Shown in pieces: positions 26,613 to 35,442 of a stretch of DNA of 48,269 bases. The translations under genes and the position numbers were made by a program. The DNA is taken from contig NZ_JASHJL010000038.1 of assembly GCF_030733205.1 (NCBI RefSeq), positions 1 to 48,269 on the forward strand, in the 5' to 3' direction. The stretch's first letter is position 1; each line of letters begins with the position of its first letter. A model generated the notes under the pieces. The model was not told the origin of the DNA. It did not search any database and worked only from the letters and a program-made list of their open reading frames with translations. This DNA is from Mameliella sp. MMSF_3455. GTDB taxonomy: Bacteria; Pseudomonadota; Alphaproteobacteria; Rhodobacterales; Rhodobacteraceae.

Positions 26613-27464
26613 TCAGATGGAGTTTACCCGTTCCGGCATCTTCCCGATGTAGTCCAGTTCTCTTTGCAAGGAGAGCTGTGAGAGGGACGAGAACGGCAAT
26701 GACGTGAAGGCCTTGAGACGGCGCTCCATCGTGGCAAAGCACTGTTTGAAGACCAATGCACGTTCGGCTGCGGTGCCTTCAGTCTTGCTTGGATCCGCCA
26801 TGCCCCAATGGGCTGTCACGGGCTGGCCCATTAGCGGCGGGCATTCCTCGTTGGCGGCACGGTCGCAAACGGTAAAGACAAAATCCATGCGTGGAGCGGA
26901 GGCCTCATAGAAGGCATCGTAACTCTTTGGGTAGTATAGCGACGCGTCGTGGCCATTCAGTCGCAAGACTTCCTCGGCCAGAGGTTTGAGGGATGCACTG
27001 GGCCGTGTGCCTGCAGAAAAAGCTCGGAACCTGGTTGCGCCCTCAGCATTCAATATGGCTTCGGCGAATATCGACCGGGTCGAATTTCCGGTGCACACAA
27101 AGAGCACGTTGAACACCTTGCCGTCGCGACCGATACCACTGTGATTACGCGAAGATGACAATCTGGCCACAAGTTCGGGACGGCCCCGACAGCAATCATT
27201 CACGAGGTATTCGATCAGGGACCCGGTCAGGGCGAGATCGATACCGTAGCGCAAAGACCGGCCATGCCGGGTCTGCTGAATAAGCCCCGCACGGGTCAGG
27301 ATTCCGAGGTAAACCGAAAGTGTGCTGGCTTTCACCGACAGCGCCTCAGTCATTTCGCCGGCCGAGACGGTATCTGGCATACGTCGCGCCAATAGTCGAA
27401 AGACGGCCATCCGCCCTGGGTGAGCCAGTGCGGACAAGGCCGCTATATTAGTGTTTTCGCTCAT
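26613..27464 (-). CDS. Fused ArsR-type regulator and thioredoxin-type arsenate reductase
   Basis: 283 residues in two modules. Residues 1-100 are an ArsR winged helix (LSALAHPGRMAVFRLLA, SVKASTLSVYLGILTRAGL) with C91-C92 at the end. Residues about 115-260 are a low-molecular-weight-phosphatase-type ArsC: CTGNSTR with C124 and R130, the C200/C208 pair (TVCDRAANEEC) and D224 (MADPS). It should reduce arsenate to arsenite with thioredoxin and might also bind DNA. The ArsR half lacks a third metal-binding cysteine seen in the separate ArsR at 36295. It is downstream of the pst operon on the same strand, with 120 bases between. Confidence 0.85.
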   Translation of the reverse strand: MSENTNIAALSALAHPGRMAVFRLLARRMPDTVSAGEMTEALSVKASTLSVYLGILTRAGLIQQTRHGRSLRYGIDLALTGSLIEYLVNDCCRGRPELVARLSSSRNHSGIGRDGKVFNVLFVCTGNSTRSIFAEAILNAEGATRFRAFSAGTRPSASLKPLAEEVLRLNGHDASLYYPKSYDAFYEASAPRMDFVFTVCDRAANEECPPLMGQPVTAHWGMADPSKTEGTAAERALVFKQCFATMERRLKAFTSLPFSSLSQLSLQRELDYIGKMPERVNSI

Positions 27465-27586
27465 GCCTCATCGAATTCTGAAACTGTTTCCAAACGATGA
27501 CTTGCCTGCACAGGCCACCACCGCCCGTTCAAGGCTCAGCAAATAGCATTTCGAAGGCTTATCCGACAACCGAAATAGAGCAAGGC

Positions 27587-27919
27587 TTAGCCCATGCCCA
27601 CTGTATAGCCGACGCCACGCACCGTTCGGATTGGATAGTGTCTGTTCGTCTGGCAAAGCGCCTTGCGCAGCCGAGCCACGTGGACGTCGACGGTGCGCGT
27701 GTCAACCTGCGCACCGCGCCCCCAGATCCGATCGACAAGTTTTGCACGTGTCCAGACGTGACCCGGCGCTTCGATCAGCGCAGCAAGCATGACGAATTCA
27801 ATTGGTCCAAGATGGACCAGTTCCCCGGCGCGCCGCACGCGCAGGCATTCGATTTCAAGCACGATGTCGTCGAACTCCAACACCGGTTCGGCGGCGATCA
27901 ATGCTTGCGTCCAAGTCAT
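27587..27919 (-). CDS. PhoB-type DNA-binding domain without a receiver
   Basis: 110 residues. It matches the C-terminal half of PhoB: FDDIVLEIECLRVRRAGE, HLGPIEFVMLAALI, then RTVDVHVARLRKAL and IRTVRGVGY, an OmpR/PhoB winged helix. The receiver domain (about 120 residues) is absent. The start overlaps the phoU stop (ATGA), so the truncated form is the natural product, not a pseudogene fragment. The protein begins at what is normally the interdomain linker. It could bind Pho boxes without phosphorylation, acting as constitutive activator or competitor. No PhoR is present in the window. Confidence 0.82.
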   Translation of the reverse strand: MTWTQALIAAEPVLEFDDIVLEIECLRVRRAGELVHLGPIEFVMLAALIEAPGHVWTRAKLVDRIWGRGAQVDTRTVDVHVARLRKALCQTNRHYPIRTVRGVGYTVGMG

Positions 27920-28608
27920 TCCAGTCCTGATCGGGTTCTGGTAGCGCCGGGCGGAACACCGCGTGACAGGAACAGAACCTCTTCAGCGATATTGGTGGCA
28001 TGATCGCCGATCCGTTCAAGCGCGGTGGCGACGAACAAGCGGCTGACGTGAGCCTGTGCTTCTCCTGGGTCCTGCTTGAGCGAAGCCAGCGCCGCATCGA
28101 ACACCGCATCCTTGTAGGCGTCGATCCGGGCATCGCTGGCCAGAACCTGCTTGGCCAACTCGGTCGATTGGGTGACCAGTGCCGTCACGCTGAGAGAAAG
28201 CGTGTGTGACACGAGGCCGGCCATGTCCTTGATTTGACGGTCTTGGCTTTGTGGCTTTGCCGGGCCTGCGGTTGAGATCACGTGGCGGGCGATGGTCTTG
28301 GCGTGATCGCCCGCGCGTTCGAGATTGCTGACCGCGTGTTCGATCCCCATGACCAGCCGCAGATCACGCGCTACTGGCTGGAACCGTAGCAACACATCGA
28401 AACACTCGGCGCGCACTTGCTCGAACGCGGCGTCGATGTCCAGGTCACGGTTGATAGCCTCAAGAGCCCGCGCCTCATCTTGGGCAAGGTAAGCGACAGT
28501 CGCCTGGGTGACATTGTCAGCGGCCATGTCCCCCAGGCGCCGGAAACTGCGACGCAGACCCTCAAGCCCGTCGTCAAAGGACTTCAATAGGTGGGGATGA
28601 GAGGCCAT
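27916..28608 (-). CDS. phoU: Phosphate signalling protein PhoU
   Basis: 230 residues, all helical, with the two repeated three-helix bundles of PhoU (for example EARALEAINRDLDIDAAFEQ and, in the second repeat, a matching DARIDAYKDAVFDAAL-type region). It restrains the Pho response and Pst transport at high phosphate. It follows pstB by 6 bases and overlaps the receiver-less PhoB gene. Confidence 0.93.
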   Translation of the reverse strand: MASHPHLLKSFDDGLEGLRRSFRRLGDMAADNVTQATVAYLAQDEARALEAINRDLDIDAAFEQVRAECFDVLLRFQPVARDLRLVMGIEHAVSNLERAGDHAKTIARHVISTAGPAKPQSQDRQIKDMAGLVSHTLSLSVTALVTQSTELAKQVLASDARIDAYKDAVFDAALASLKQDPGEAQAHVSRLFVATALERIGDHATNIAEEVLFLSRGVPPGATRTRSGLE

Positions 28609-28614
28609 GGTGTG

Positions 28615-29484
28615 TTACCCGTAGCGACCTGTGATGTAATTCTCGGTGCGGGGGTGGCGGGGGTTGGTGAAGATCTGGTTGGTCTCGCCAAACTCCATCG
28701 CCTCGCCCAGATACATGAAGGCCGTGCGATGCGAGATCCGCGACGCCTGTTGCATGTTATGCGTTACGATCACGATGGTGACTGTCTCTGACAGTTCTTG
28801 CACCAGATCCTCGACCTTGGCCGTGGCAATGGGATCGAGCGCCGATGTCGGCTCGTCCAGAAGCAGGATCTCGGGGTTCGGGGCCAAGCCCCGCGCGATG
28901 CACAGACGCTGTTGCTGACCGCCCGAAAGATCATAGGCCGAGCCGTGCAACTTGTCTTTTACCTCATCCCAGATGGCTGCACGGCGCAGGGCGCTTTCCA
29001 CCGCCTCGTCGATCACGGCGCGCTTCTTGATGCCACGGACCCGCAGACCCGCCGCCACGTTTTCATAGATCGATTTCGGAAAGGGGTTCGGTTTTTGGAA
29101 CACCATTCCCACCCGCAGGCGCACCAGCACCGGATCGGCATCAGGGCCGATCAGGTTCTCGCCCTCTGGTTCAAGGATCACTTTGCCTTCGTAGCGATTG
29201 CCTGGATAAAGGTCGTGCATCCGGTTCAGGCTGCGCAACAAAGTGGATTTGCCGCAGCCCGACGGGCCGATAATCGCTGTGATCTTGCGATCAAGGATCG
29301 GCATGTCGACGTGTTTGATCGCCTGGAAGCCGTTGGAGTAGTAGAAGCTGAAATCCTCGATCCTGGCGCGCAGCGGGTCACGCTCGGTCGCAGGTCGGAT
29401 GGCCGGAGGCATCTCGGCCCTTTCGAAGCCGGGGGCTGCCTGATGGCGCGTTTCTTGGTCAAGCGTCGTGGTTGTGTCTGTCAT
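28615..29484 (-). CDS. pstB: Phosphate ABC transporter ATP-binding protein
   Basis: 289 residues. Walker [11 protein letters not shown]-loop [10 protein letters not shown] (typical of PstB), signature [16 protein letters not shown], and Walker [12 protein letters not shown] are present. An N-terminal extension of about 38 residues is longer than in E. coli PstB. It powers the high-affinity phosphate importer, 3 bases after pstA. Confidence 0.95.
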   Translation of the reverse strand: MTDTTTTLDQETRHQAAPGFERAEMPPAIRPATERDPLRARIEDFSFYYSNGFQAIKHVDMPILDRKITAIIGPSGCGKSTLLRSLNRMHDLYPGNRYEGKVILEPEGENLIGPDADPVLVRLRVGMVFQKPNPFPKSIYENVAAGLRVRGIKKRAVIDEAVESALRRAAIWDEVKDKLHGSAYDLSGGQQQRLCIARGLAPNPEILLLDEPTSALDPIATAKVEDLVQELSETVTIVIVTHNMQQASRISHRTAFMYLGEAMEFGETNQIFTNPRHPRTENYITGRYG

Positions 29485-29487
29485 GGG

Positions 29488-30441
29488 TCAGTTCCTGTAG
29501 CCTTTGCGCAGCCGATAGCGGATCCAGATCGCAATGCCGTTGAGCGAGAAAGTCAGCGCGATAAGCACCACGCCGGTGGCAGCGGCGGCGGTGTGAAACC
29601 CTTCCTGCGGGCGTGACACCCAGTTGAACATCTGGATTGGCAACACGGTGAAACCGTCGTTCAGCCAAGCGAAAGAGATGAAGGGAAACTCGCCCGTCAC
29701 CGGTGGCGGCGGCAGAAAGGCGATGAAGGTTAGCGCGCCGATGGTGATGATTGGGGCGGTCTCGCCAATCGCACGGGACAGGCCCACGATGGCACCGGTC
29801 AGGATGCCGGGGCGCGCTGCGGGGATGATGTAGTTCCACATCACTTGCCATTGATCCGCGCCCAGCCCGTAGGCGCCTTCCTTGATAATTCGGGGGATGG
29901 CGCGGACCGCTTCGCGGGTCGAGACGATGACGATGGGCAGGATCAAGAGCGCCAGCGTCATGCCCGCGACAAGGATCGTCTTGCCAAGGCTGAAACCATA
30001 TACAAAAAGGCCCAACGCCAGCAGGCCGTAAATGATCGACGGCACACCGGCGAGGTTCGAGACATTGATCTCGATAAGGTTCGAAAGCCAGCCCTTGCGG
30101 GCATATTCTTCGAGGTAAAGCCCAGCACCAATGCCAATGGGAATGGCGAGGAATGCCGTCACCAGCATCACCAGCAGCGAGCCGACCCAAGCAGAAAGGA
30201 CACCCGCCCTTTCGGGCAGCCGGGAGGGATAGCTTGTGAGAAAGCCGTAATCGATGCGGGCGGCGCCCCGAATGACAAGGTCGCCGATCAATGTCAGCAG
30301 TAGGGTCATGGCAATCGCCATGACGATCATCCCGCCGGTGGCCAAGACAATGTCTTTCTGCTTGGCCTTGCGGACGGCGTCAAGAGCGGCTTGATCGGTC
30401 GTCACGGCAGCGCCAAGGCTGCCTTCGGTTATCGTGGTCAT
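29488..30441 (-). CDS. pstA: Phosphate ABC transporter permease
   Basis: 317 residues with about six membrane segments and the EAA-loop region (RIIKEGAYGLGADQWQVM). The start at 30441 is 1 base after the pstC stop; the longer frame adds a Ser/Arg/Cys-rich stretch antisense-like in composition. It forms the membrane channel with PstC. Confidence 0.93.
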   Translation of the reverse strand: MTTITEGSLGAAVTTDQAALDAVRKAKQKDIVLATGGMIVMAIAMTLLLTLIGDLVIRGAARIDYGFLTSYPSRLPERAGVLSAWVGSLLVMLVTAFLAIPIGIGAGLYLEEYARKGWLSNLIEINVSNLAGVPSIIYGLLALGLFVYGFSLGKTILVAGMTLALLILPIVIVSTREAVRAIPRIIKEGAYGLGADQWQVMWNYIIPAARPGILTGAIVGLSRAIGETAPIITIGALTFIAFLPPPPVTGEFPFISFAWLNDGFTVLPIQMFNWVSRPQEGFHTAAAATGVVLIALTFSLNGIAIWIRYRLRKGYRN

Positions 30442-30442
30442 C

Positions 30443-31387
30443 TCAATACGCCTCGCGGAATTTTCGGCGCAGGTAGAAGCCGATGATGTTGAACAGCAGC
30501 GTGATGACGAAAAGCAGCAGGCCCACCGCAAAGATCGATTGGTAGGCGATCGATCCGTGGGCCACGTCTCCAAGGCTCATCTGGACAATATAGGCAGTGA
30601 TGGTGGCGGCGCCTTCGCGCGGATCCCATGTCAGGTTGGGGTTTTGACCCGCAGCGACAGCCAACACCATTGTTTCGCCAACCGCGCGCGACATGCCGAG
30701 GATGAAGGCGGCCGTGATGCCGGAGAATGCGCCAGGAATGACGATACGGATAGCCACCTGCCATTTTGCCATGCCAAGCCCATAACCGCCTTCACGAAGG
30801 CTGTTGGGCACGGCGCGCATCGCGTCTTCGCTGACGGACACGACGTAGGGCAGGATCATGATGCCAAGGATGATGCCGGGCACCAGAAGATTGATTCCTT
30901 TGAGCCCCGGTACGATCTGTTGCAGGAAAGGTGTCATGACCAGCAGGGCGAAGTAGCCGTAGACCACGGTCGGAACCGCTTCCAGCATCTCAAGCGCCGG
31001 TTTGATCGTCTCGCGAACCGCGGGTCTTGCATATTCGCTCAGGTAGATCGCCATGATAAGCCCGAAGGGCACTGCGACAAGCATCGCAAGACCCGCAGTC
31101 TGGAGCGTCGCGGTCAGCAGCGGAAGCACCCCGAATTGCGGGTTGGCAAAGACCGGTGTCCACATCGTGCCGAACAGGAAATCTGTCAGGGGGATATTTG
31201 CAAAGAACTCCCAGGAATCTCGGATCAGGACAAAGACAATGGCTGTCGTGACAAAGACGGACAGCGCCGCACAAAGAAACAGGAAGGTCTTCATGCCGCG
31301 CGCTATCCACCTGCGGCGCCTGACGAAACCACTCTGGATCAGTTCGGCAGAACTGGGGATGGGGGATGGGGGCACGGGCGTCCTCAT
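30443..31387 (-). CDS. pstC: Phosphate ABC transporter permease
   Basis: 314 residues with about six membrane segments and the EAA loop NSLREGGYGLGMAKWQVA. It pairs with PstA. A hairpin with a T-rich tail lies between it and pstS. Confidence 0.93.
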   Translation of the reverse strand: MRTPVPPSPIPSSAELIQSGFVRRRRWIARGMKTFLFLCAALSVFVTTAIVFVLIRDSWEFFANIPLTDFLFGTMWTPVFANPQFGVLPLLTATLQTAGLAMLVAVPFGLIMAIYLSEYARPAVRETIKPALEMLEAVPTVVYGYFALLVMTPFLQQIVPGLKGINLLVPGIILGIMILPYVVSVSEDAMRAVPNSLREGGYGLGMAKWQVAIRIVIPGAFSGITAAFILGMSRAVGETMVLAVAAGQNPNLTWDPREGAATITAYIVQMSLGDVAHGSIAYQSIFAVGLLLFVITLLFNIIGFYLRRKFREAY

Positions 31388-31393
31388 TCGGTC

Positions 31394-31431
31394 TTGAAGA
31401 GAATTGCGGCGGACCCGGCGGCCCGCCGCAA
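31394..31431 (-). terminator. Intercistronic hairpin between pstS and pstC
   Basis: On the minus strand, TTGCGGCGG pairs with CCGCCGCAA over 9 bases (10-base loop), followed by TTCTCTTC. It probably terminates part of the transcripts after pstS, giving more binding protein than permease. Confidence 0.55.
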
Positions 31432-31442
31432 CAGCGCGGGGC

Positions 31443-32414
31443 TTAGTTGGCAGCCAGAAGGTCAGCCGGCGTCACGCCAACCTTGGATCCACCGTCAAAG
31501 AAAGAGCCGGTCTTGCGCGCGGCGATCTTTTCTTCTGCGGCAACAAAGGCCGCTTCGGGCAGTGCGAGGTAACCGGTCGAGGCCACCAAGTCGACGGCAT
31601 GGGCCGGATCGAAGAAGAACTTGGCAAAATCCTCGACATTCGGCACGTCATCGAGATGCGCCTTGTTGACATACATGAACAGCGGACGGGTAAGTGGCTG
31701 GTAGGTGCCGGAGGCGGCGTTCTCGGTTGAAGGCGCAACACATTCGCCACCGTCATAGGAGATCTCCAGCGCCTTCACGCGGCCACGGTTTTCTTCGACG
31801 TAGGCCAACCCCAAGAAGCCAATGGCGTCCGGGTCCGTCGACACGCCCTGAATGGTAATGTTGTCATCTTCCGTGGCGGTGAAGTCCCCGCGTGAGGCAC
31901 CTTCTTCTCCGATGATGGCAAAGGTGAAGTAGTCATAGGTGCCTGAATCGGTTCCCGCGCCGAACAGTGTCAGCGTTTGGTCCGGATATTCCGGGTTCAG
32001 CTGGTTCCAGTTGTCGATCTTGCCCTGCGCTTTGGTTTCATAGGCCTTTTTCAGCTCTTCGACGGACATGCAGTTGATCGGGTTTTCCGGGTGTACGATG
32101 ACGGCCAACGCATCCATCGCAACGGGCAATTCGATGAACTCGATGCCGTTTTCGGCGCAAAGCTCGGCCTCTTCGATTTTGATCGGACGCGAGGCGCCGG
32201 AAAAGCTCGTCTCACCACGGCAGAATTTTTTGAAGCCACCGCCGGTGCCGGATACGCCAACCACGACACGGTTGCCCGTCGCGATCTGTTACTCTTCGGC
32301 GAAGGCTTCGGAGACCGGGAAGACTGTCGACGACCCGTCGACCTGAACGGCGTCCTGGGCAAGGGCGAAGCCCGGCAGAACAAGTGCGATGGCGGTGAGG
32401 GTAGCGAGACGCAT
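31443..32414 (-). pseudogene. pstS: Phosphate-binding protein PstS with an in-frame stop at codon 42
   Basis: The full frame would give 323 residues. Codons 1-41 encode the signal peptide (MRLATLTAIALVLPGFALAQ) and the phosphate-loop start [17 protein letters not shown]. Codon 42 is TAA (32291-32289). The same frame then continues with [19 protein letters not shown] and a complete PstS body with no further lesion. The expected residue at the stop is aromatic (Tyr or Phe), so a single-base change (for example TAC or TAT to TAA) is enough. A sequencing error, a recent null mutation, or readthrough are all possible. A downstream GTG (32264) could restart, but the protein would lack an export signal and the first ligand loop. 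AGGAGGAA precedes the ATG. If real, the Pst importer has no binding protein here. Confidence 0.8.
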
Positions 32415-32460
32415 GAGCAGAGTTCCTCCTGTCAGAAATGGGTAAGCTCCAAGTCCTCTT

Positions 32461-32478
32461 ATGAGATATACGTAACAG
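32461..32478 (-). promoter_or_regulatory. Candidate Pho box upstream of pstS
   Basis: On the minus strand, CTGTTAC-GTAT-ATCTCAT fits the two 7-base half-sites and AT-rich spacer of the PhoB consensus at about 10 of 14 half-site positions. It lies 47-64 bases before the pstS start. Confidence 0.45.
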
Positions 32479-32487
32479 AAATATATA

Positions 32488-32508
32488 TTCATGAATTATT
32501 AAATTATT
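32488..32508. repeat. 21-base AT-rich element, copy 1
   Basis: TTCATGAATTA-TT-AAATTATT, with the TTCATGAA palindrome at its left end. A copy with only two changes lies at 32677, on the other side of the same divergent region. Confidence 0.6.
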
Positions 32509-32676
32509 TACCGACTAATGTGTTGGCGCGACGCTTGTGAGCCAACGTGGGAAGCCGCCAAGATTTGAATGCAACCGAAGCGGAAAGACGTATAATCAGT
32601 GGAGATGCATGAAGCTTTTGTGAAAAGTGGGTTCTCGTGTCGCTATCTGTCGCAACGGGCATTGCCTCAACACCAT

Positions 32677-32697
32677 TTCATGAATTAACAAATTATT
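32677..32697. repeat. 21-base AT-rich element, copy 2
   Basis: TTCATGAATTA-AC-AAATTATT, 19 of 21 bases identical to copy 1 and in the same orientation. It lies 92-112 bases before the phnD start. A shared regulator is the simplest explanation. Confidence 0.6.
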
Positions 32698-32788
32698 ATG
32701 AGGCCGCCGCGGACTCCCCCCGCACTCAACGGAGCCGTGACTATCGTTTTGCCCAAGCGGCATCGTCCGCATACCCAATGGAGACATC

Positions 32789-33745
32789 ATGTCCTTTCTT
32801 CCCAGAACTGTTACCGGCGTCGCCCTCGCTGTGGTCTTGGCCGCCCAGGCGCATGCAGAATTCAAGCTTAGCGAACGCTATTCCGATGCCGACGGAGATC
32901 TCGTCGCAGACATCCCTGCGGACGCGGCCGATCAGATTGACCCCTCGACGCTGATCTTTGCCTATACGCCGGTCGAAGACCCGGCAGTCTATGCTGATGT
33001 TTGGTCCGAATTCCTTGACCACATGGCCGAAGTGACCGGCAAGAAAGTGCAGTTCTTTCCGGTCCAGTCCAACGCGGCCCAGATCGAAGCAATGCGCGCC
33101 GGTCGTCTGCATGTCGCGGGCTTCAACACAGGATCGAATCCTCTCGCCGTGGCCTGCGCCGGTTTCCGCCCGTTCGCCATGATGGCGGCCGAAGACGGCT
33201 CCTTCGGCTACGAAATGGAGATCATCACGCACCCCGAATCGGGCATCGCAACAGTCGATGACATCAAGGGCGGACAGATGGCGTTTACTTCGGAAACGTC
33301 AAACTCGGGCTTCAAGGCGCCGTCCGCGATCTTGAAGGCCGATTTCGACATGGAAGCGGGCCGCGACTTCGAACCGGTATTCTCGGGCAAGCACGACAAT
33401 TCGATCCTCGGCGTTGCGAACAAGGACTACCCTGCCGCGGCAATCGCGAATTCGGTCAAGAGTCGCATGATCGAACGCGAGGTGGTCACCGAAGACCAGT
33501 TGAAGGTCATCTACACCTCTCAGACCTTCCCGACGACGGGCTATGGCGTGGCCCACAACCTGACGCCCGAACTTCAGGAAGACATCCGCGAGGCGTTCTT
33601 CTCCTTCGATTGGTCCGGTACCGGGCTCGAAGAGGAATTCGGCAAAAATGGTGAAGAGAAGTTCATTGAGATCTCGTTCCAGGATGACTGGTCGGTCATC
33701 CGCACAATCGATGAGGCGAACGGCGTTTACTACGATTGCGAATAA
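32789..33745 (+). CDS. phnD: PhnD-type phosphate/phosphonate/phosphite binding protein
   Basis: 318 residues with a signal peptide (about 1-23). The PhnD-like fold is visible: FAYTPVEDPAVYADVW, then VQSNAAQIEAMRAGRLHVAG and the SETSNSGFKAP loop that binds the anion. The ligand may be phosphonate, phosphite or phosphate. It is the first gene of phnD-C-E-E and is followed by a strong hairpin. Its position beside pst and ars genes suggests a phosphate-like ligand. Confidence 0.88.
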   Translation: MSFLPRTVTGVALAVVLAAQAHAEFKLSERYSDADGDLVADIPADAADQIDPSTLIFAYTPVEDPAVYADVWSEFLDHMAEVTGKKVQFFPVQSNAAQIEAMRAGRLHVAGFNTGSNPLAVACAGFRPFAMMAAEDGSFGYEMEIITHPESGIATVDDIKGGQMAFTSETSNSGFKAPSAILKADFDMEAGRDFEPVFSGKHDNSILGVANKDYPAAAIANSVKSRMIEREVVTEDQLKVIYTSQTFPTTGYGVAHNLTPELQEDIREAFFSFDWSGTGLEEEFGKNGEEKFIEISFQDDWSVIRTIDEANGVYYDCE

Positions 33746-33773
33746 CGCGGGACTATCCTGTGTCGCACCACGT

Positions 33774-33807
33774 GTCAGGCGGGAGTTGTCCCGCCTGACT
33801 CTTTTCT
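33774..33807 (+). terminator. Strong hairpin with T-tail between phnD and phnC
   Basis: GTCAGGCGGGA and TCCCGCCTGAC pair perfectly over 11 bases with a 4-base loop, followed by TCTTTTCT. It should terminate part of the transcripts and lower phnC-E-E relative to phnD. Confidence 0.75.
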
Positions 33808-33820
33808 GAAAGACCTACTC

Positions 33821-34642
33821 ATGCTCGAACTCAAATCTCTGTCCAAGACCTACCGAACCGGCGACGCCGCGTTGACCGGCGTGTCCTTGCAGGTGCCCAA
33901 GGGTCAGATCATCGGGCTGATCGGCCCGTCCGGGGCTGGAAAGTCCACCTTGATCCGCTGTGTCAACCGGCTGGTCGAACCCAGTTCGGGCGAGATTCTG
34001 TTGGGAGGCGACAATCTCGTGACGTTGGGGCGGCGCGACCTGCGCACGCAGCGTCGCCGGATCGGCATGATCTTTCAGGAATATTCGCTGGTCGAGCGAC
34101 TGACCGTGATGGAAAACGTCTTGTCCGGCCGGCTGGGCTATGTCCCCTTCTGGCGTAGCTTCCTTCGCCGGTTCGACGCCGTGGACATTCAGCGCGCCTA
34201 TCAGTTGCTGGACCGGGTGGGGCTCTTGGATCACGCGAACAAGCGCGCAGACGCGCTTTCTGGCGGTCAGCGTCAACGGGTCGGCATTGCGCGTGCTCTG
34301 GCACAGAACCCAGAACTGCTTCTCGTGGATGAACCCACCGCCAGCCTTGACCCCAAGACCATCCGTCAGATCATGCGCCTGCTGACCGAAATCTGCGCTG
34401 AGCGCAATCTGCCCGCGATCGTCAACATTCACGACGTCCCCCTCGCGCGGCAGTTCATGCAACGCATCGTCGGCCTGCGCGCCGGGCAGGTCGTGTTCGA
34501 CGACGCCCCTGCGGCCCTGAGCGAAGACGCCCTGACCCGGATCTATGGGGCCGAAGACTGGGACGCGATGCGCAAGAGCGACACCGAAGAGGACGAAAGT
34601 GAAAGCGACACCCGCCGCGACTTGAGTGAGATCCCCGCATGA
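33821..34642 (+). CDS. phnC: PhnC-type ABC transporter ATP-binding protein
   Basis: 273 residues. Walker [10 protein letters not shown], signature [18 protein letters not shown] and Walker [14 protein letters not shown] are present. The C-terminal 25 or so residues are acidic ([14 protein letters not shown]) and extend beyond the usual end. It energises the PhnD-E-E importer and overlaps phnE1 by 4 bases. Confidence 0.92.
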   Translation: MLELKSLSKTYRTGDAALTGVSLQVPKGQIIGLIGPSGAGKSTLIRCVNRLVEPSSGEILLGGDNLVTLGRRDLRTQRRRIGMIFQEYSLVERLTVMENVLSGRLGYVPFWRSFLRRFDAVDIQRAYQLLDRVGLLDHANKRADALSGGQRQRVGIARALAQNPELLLVDEPTASLDPKTIRQIMRLLTEICAERNLPAIVNIHDVPLARQFMQRIVGLRAGQVVFDDAPAALSEDALTRIYGAEDWDAMRKSDTEEDESESDTRRDLSEIPA

Positions 34643-35442
34643 GCAGCCAATATCCCACCACATGGCGCAGACCGCCGCAAGTCCTCACAGACCGGCGGTG
34701 GCGCATCGCTCTGCAAGTCGGACTGTTAATCTATCTCGTGCTGGCCTTCGGCAGTATAGACGTCAACTGGCAGCGCGTGTCCGAAGGGCTCGAGCGTGGC
34801 CAGCGGTTCGTCATGGGATTCCTGCAACCGGATTTCATGAGCCGTTGGCGAGACATCAGCCAAGGGCTGATCGAAAGCCTGACCATGACGTTGACCTCAT
34901 CGGTCGTGGGCGTGATGATCTCGGTCCCGATCGGCATCGGGGCTGCACGCAACCTTGTGCCGCGCCCGGTCTACCTGGTTTGCCGCTCGATCGTCGCGGT
35001 CAGCCGCTCCTTGCAAGAGGTGATCGTCGCGATCTTTCTCGTCGCGATGTTCGGCTTTGGCCCCTTCGCCGGCTTTCTGACACTGACCTTTGCCACTATT
35101 GGCTTCATCGCCAAGCTGCTGGCCGACGACATCGAGGAAATCGACGAAACCCAGGCCGAGGCGATCCGCGCAACCGGCGCAAGCTGGTTTCAGCTGCTGA
35201 ACTATGCCATCCAGCCACAGGTGATGCCGCGCCTTGTCGGCCTGTCGCTCTACCGGCTCGACATCAATTTCCGCGAAAGTGCGGTGATCGGCATCGTCGG
35301 TGCGGGCGGTATCGGCGCCACGCTGAACACCGCCATCGACCGTTACGAATATGACAGTGCCGGCGCCATCCTGCTGATCGTGATCGCCATCGTGATGGTG
35401 GCGGAATACAGCTCCAGCTATCTCAGAAAGTTCCTGCAATGA
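34639..35442 (+). CDS. phnE: PhnE-type ABC transporter permease 1
   Basis: 267 residues with about six membrane segments and the EAA-type loop ([21 protein letters not shown]). ATGA overlaps link it to phnC and to the second permease. It forms a heterodimeric channel with the next protein. Confidence 0.9.
   Translation: MSSQYPTTWRRPPQVLTDRRWRIALQVGLLIYLVLAFGSIDVNWQRVSEGLERGQRFVMGFLQPDFMSRWRDISQGLIESLTMTLTSSVVGVMISVPIGIGAARNLVPRPVYLVCRSIVAVSRSLQEVIVAIFLVAMFGFGPFAGFLTLTFATIGFIAKLLADDIEEIDETQAEAIRATGASWFQLLNYAIQPQVMPRLVGLSLYRLDINFRESAVIGIVGAGGIGATLNTAIDRYEYDSAGAILLIVIAIVMVAEYSSSYLRKFLQ

Larger units (their letters stand above)
32415..32788. promoter_or_regulatory. Divergent pstS-phnD control region
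   Basis: 374 AT-rich bases between two divergent operons, with no gene. It holds a candidate Pho box on the pstS side (32461-32478) and two near-identical 21-base elements (32488-32508 and 32677-32697). TGTCGC is also directly repeated with a 10-base period (32638-32653) on the phnD side. Confidence 0.55.

Noticed and set aside
27468-27656. 62-residue frame next to the short PhoB gene
   Set aside because: Overlaps the PhoB-type gene and has no recognisable content or ribosome site.
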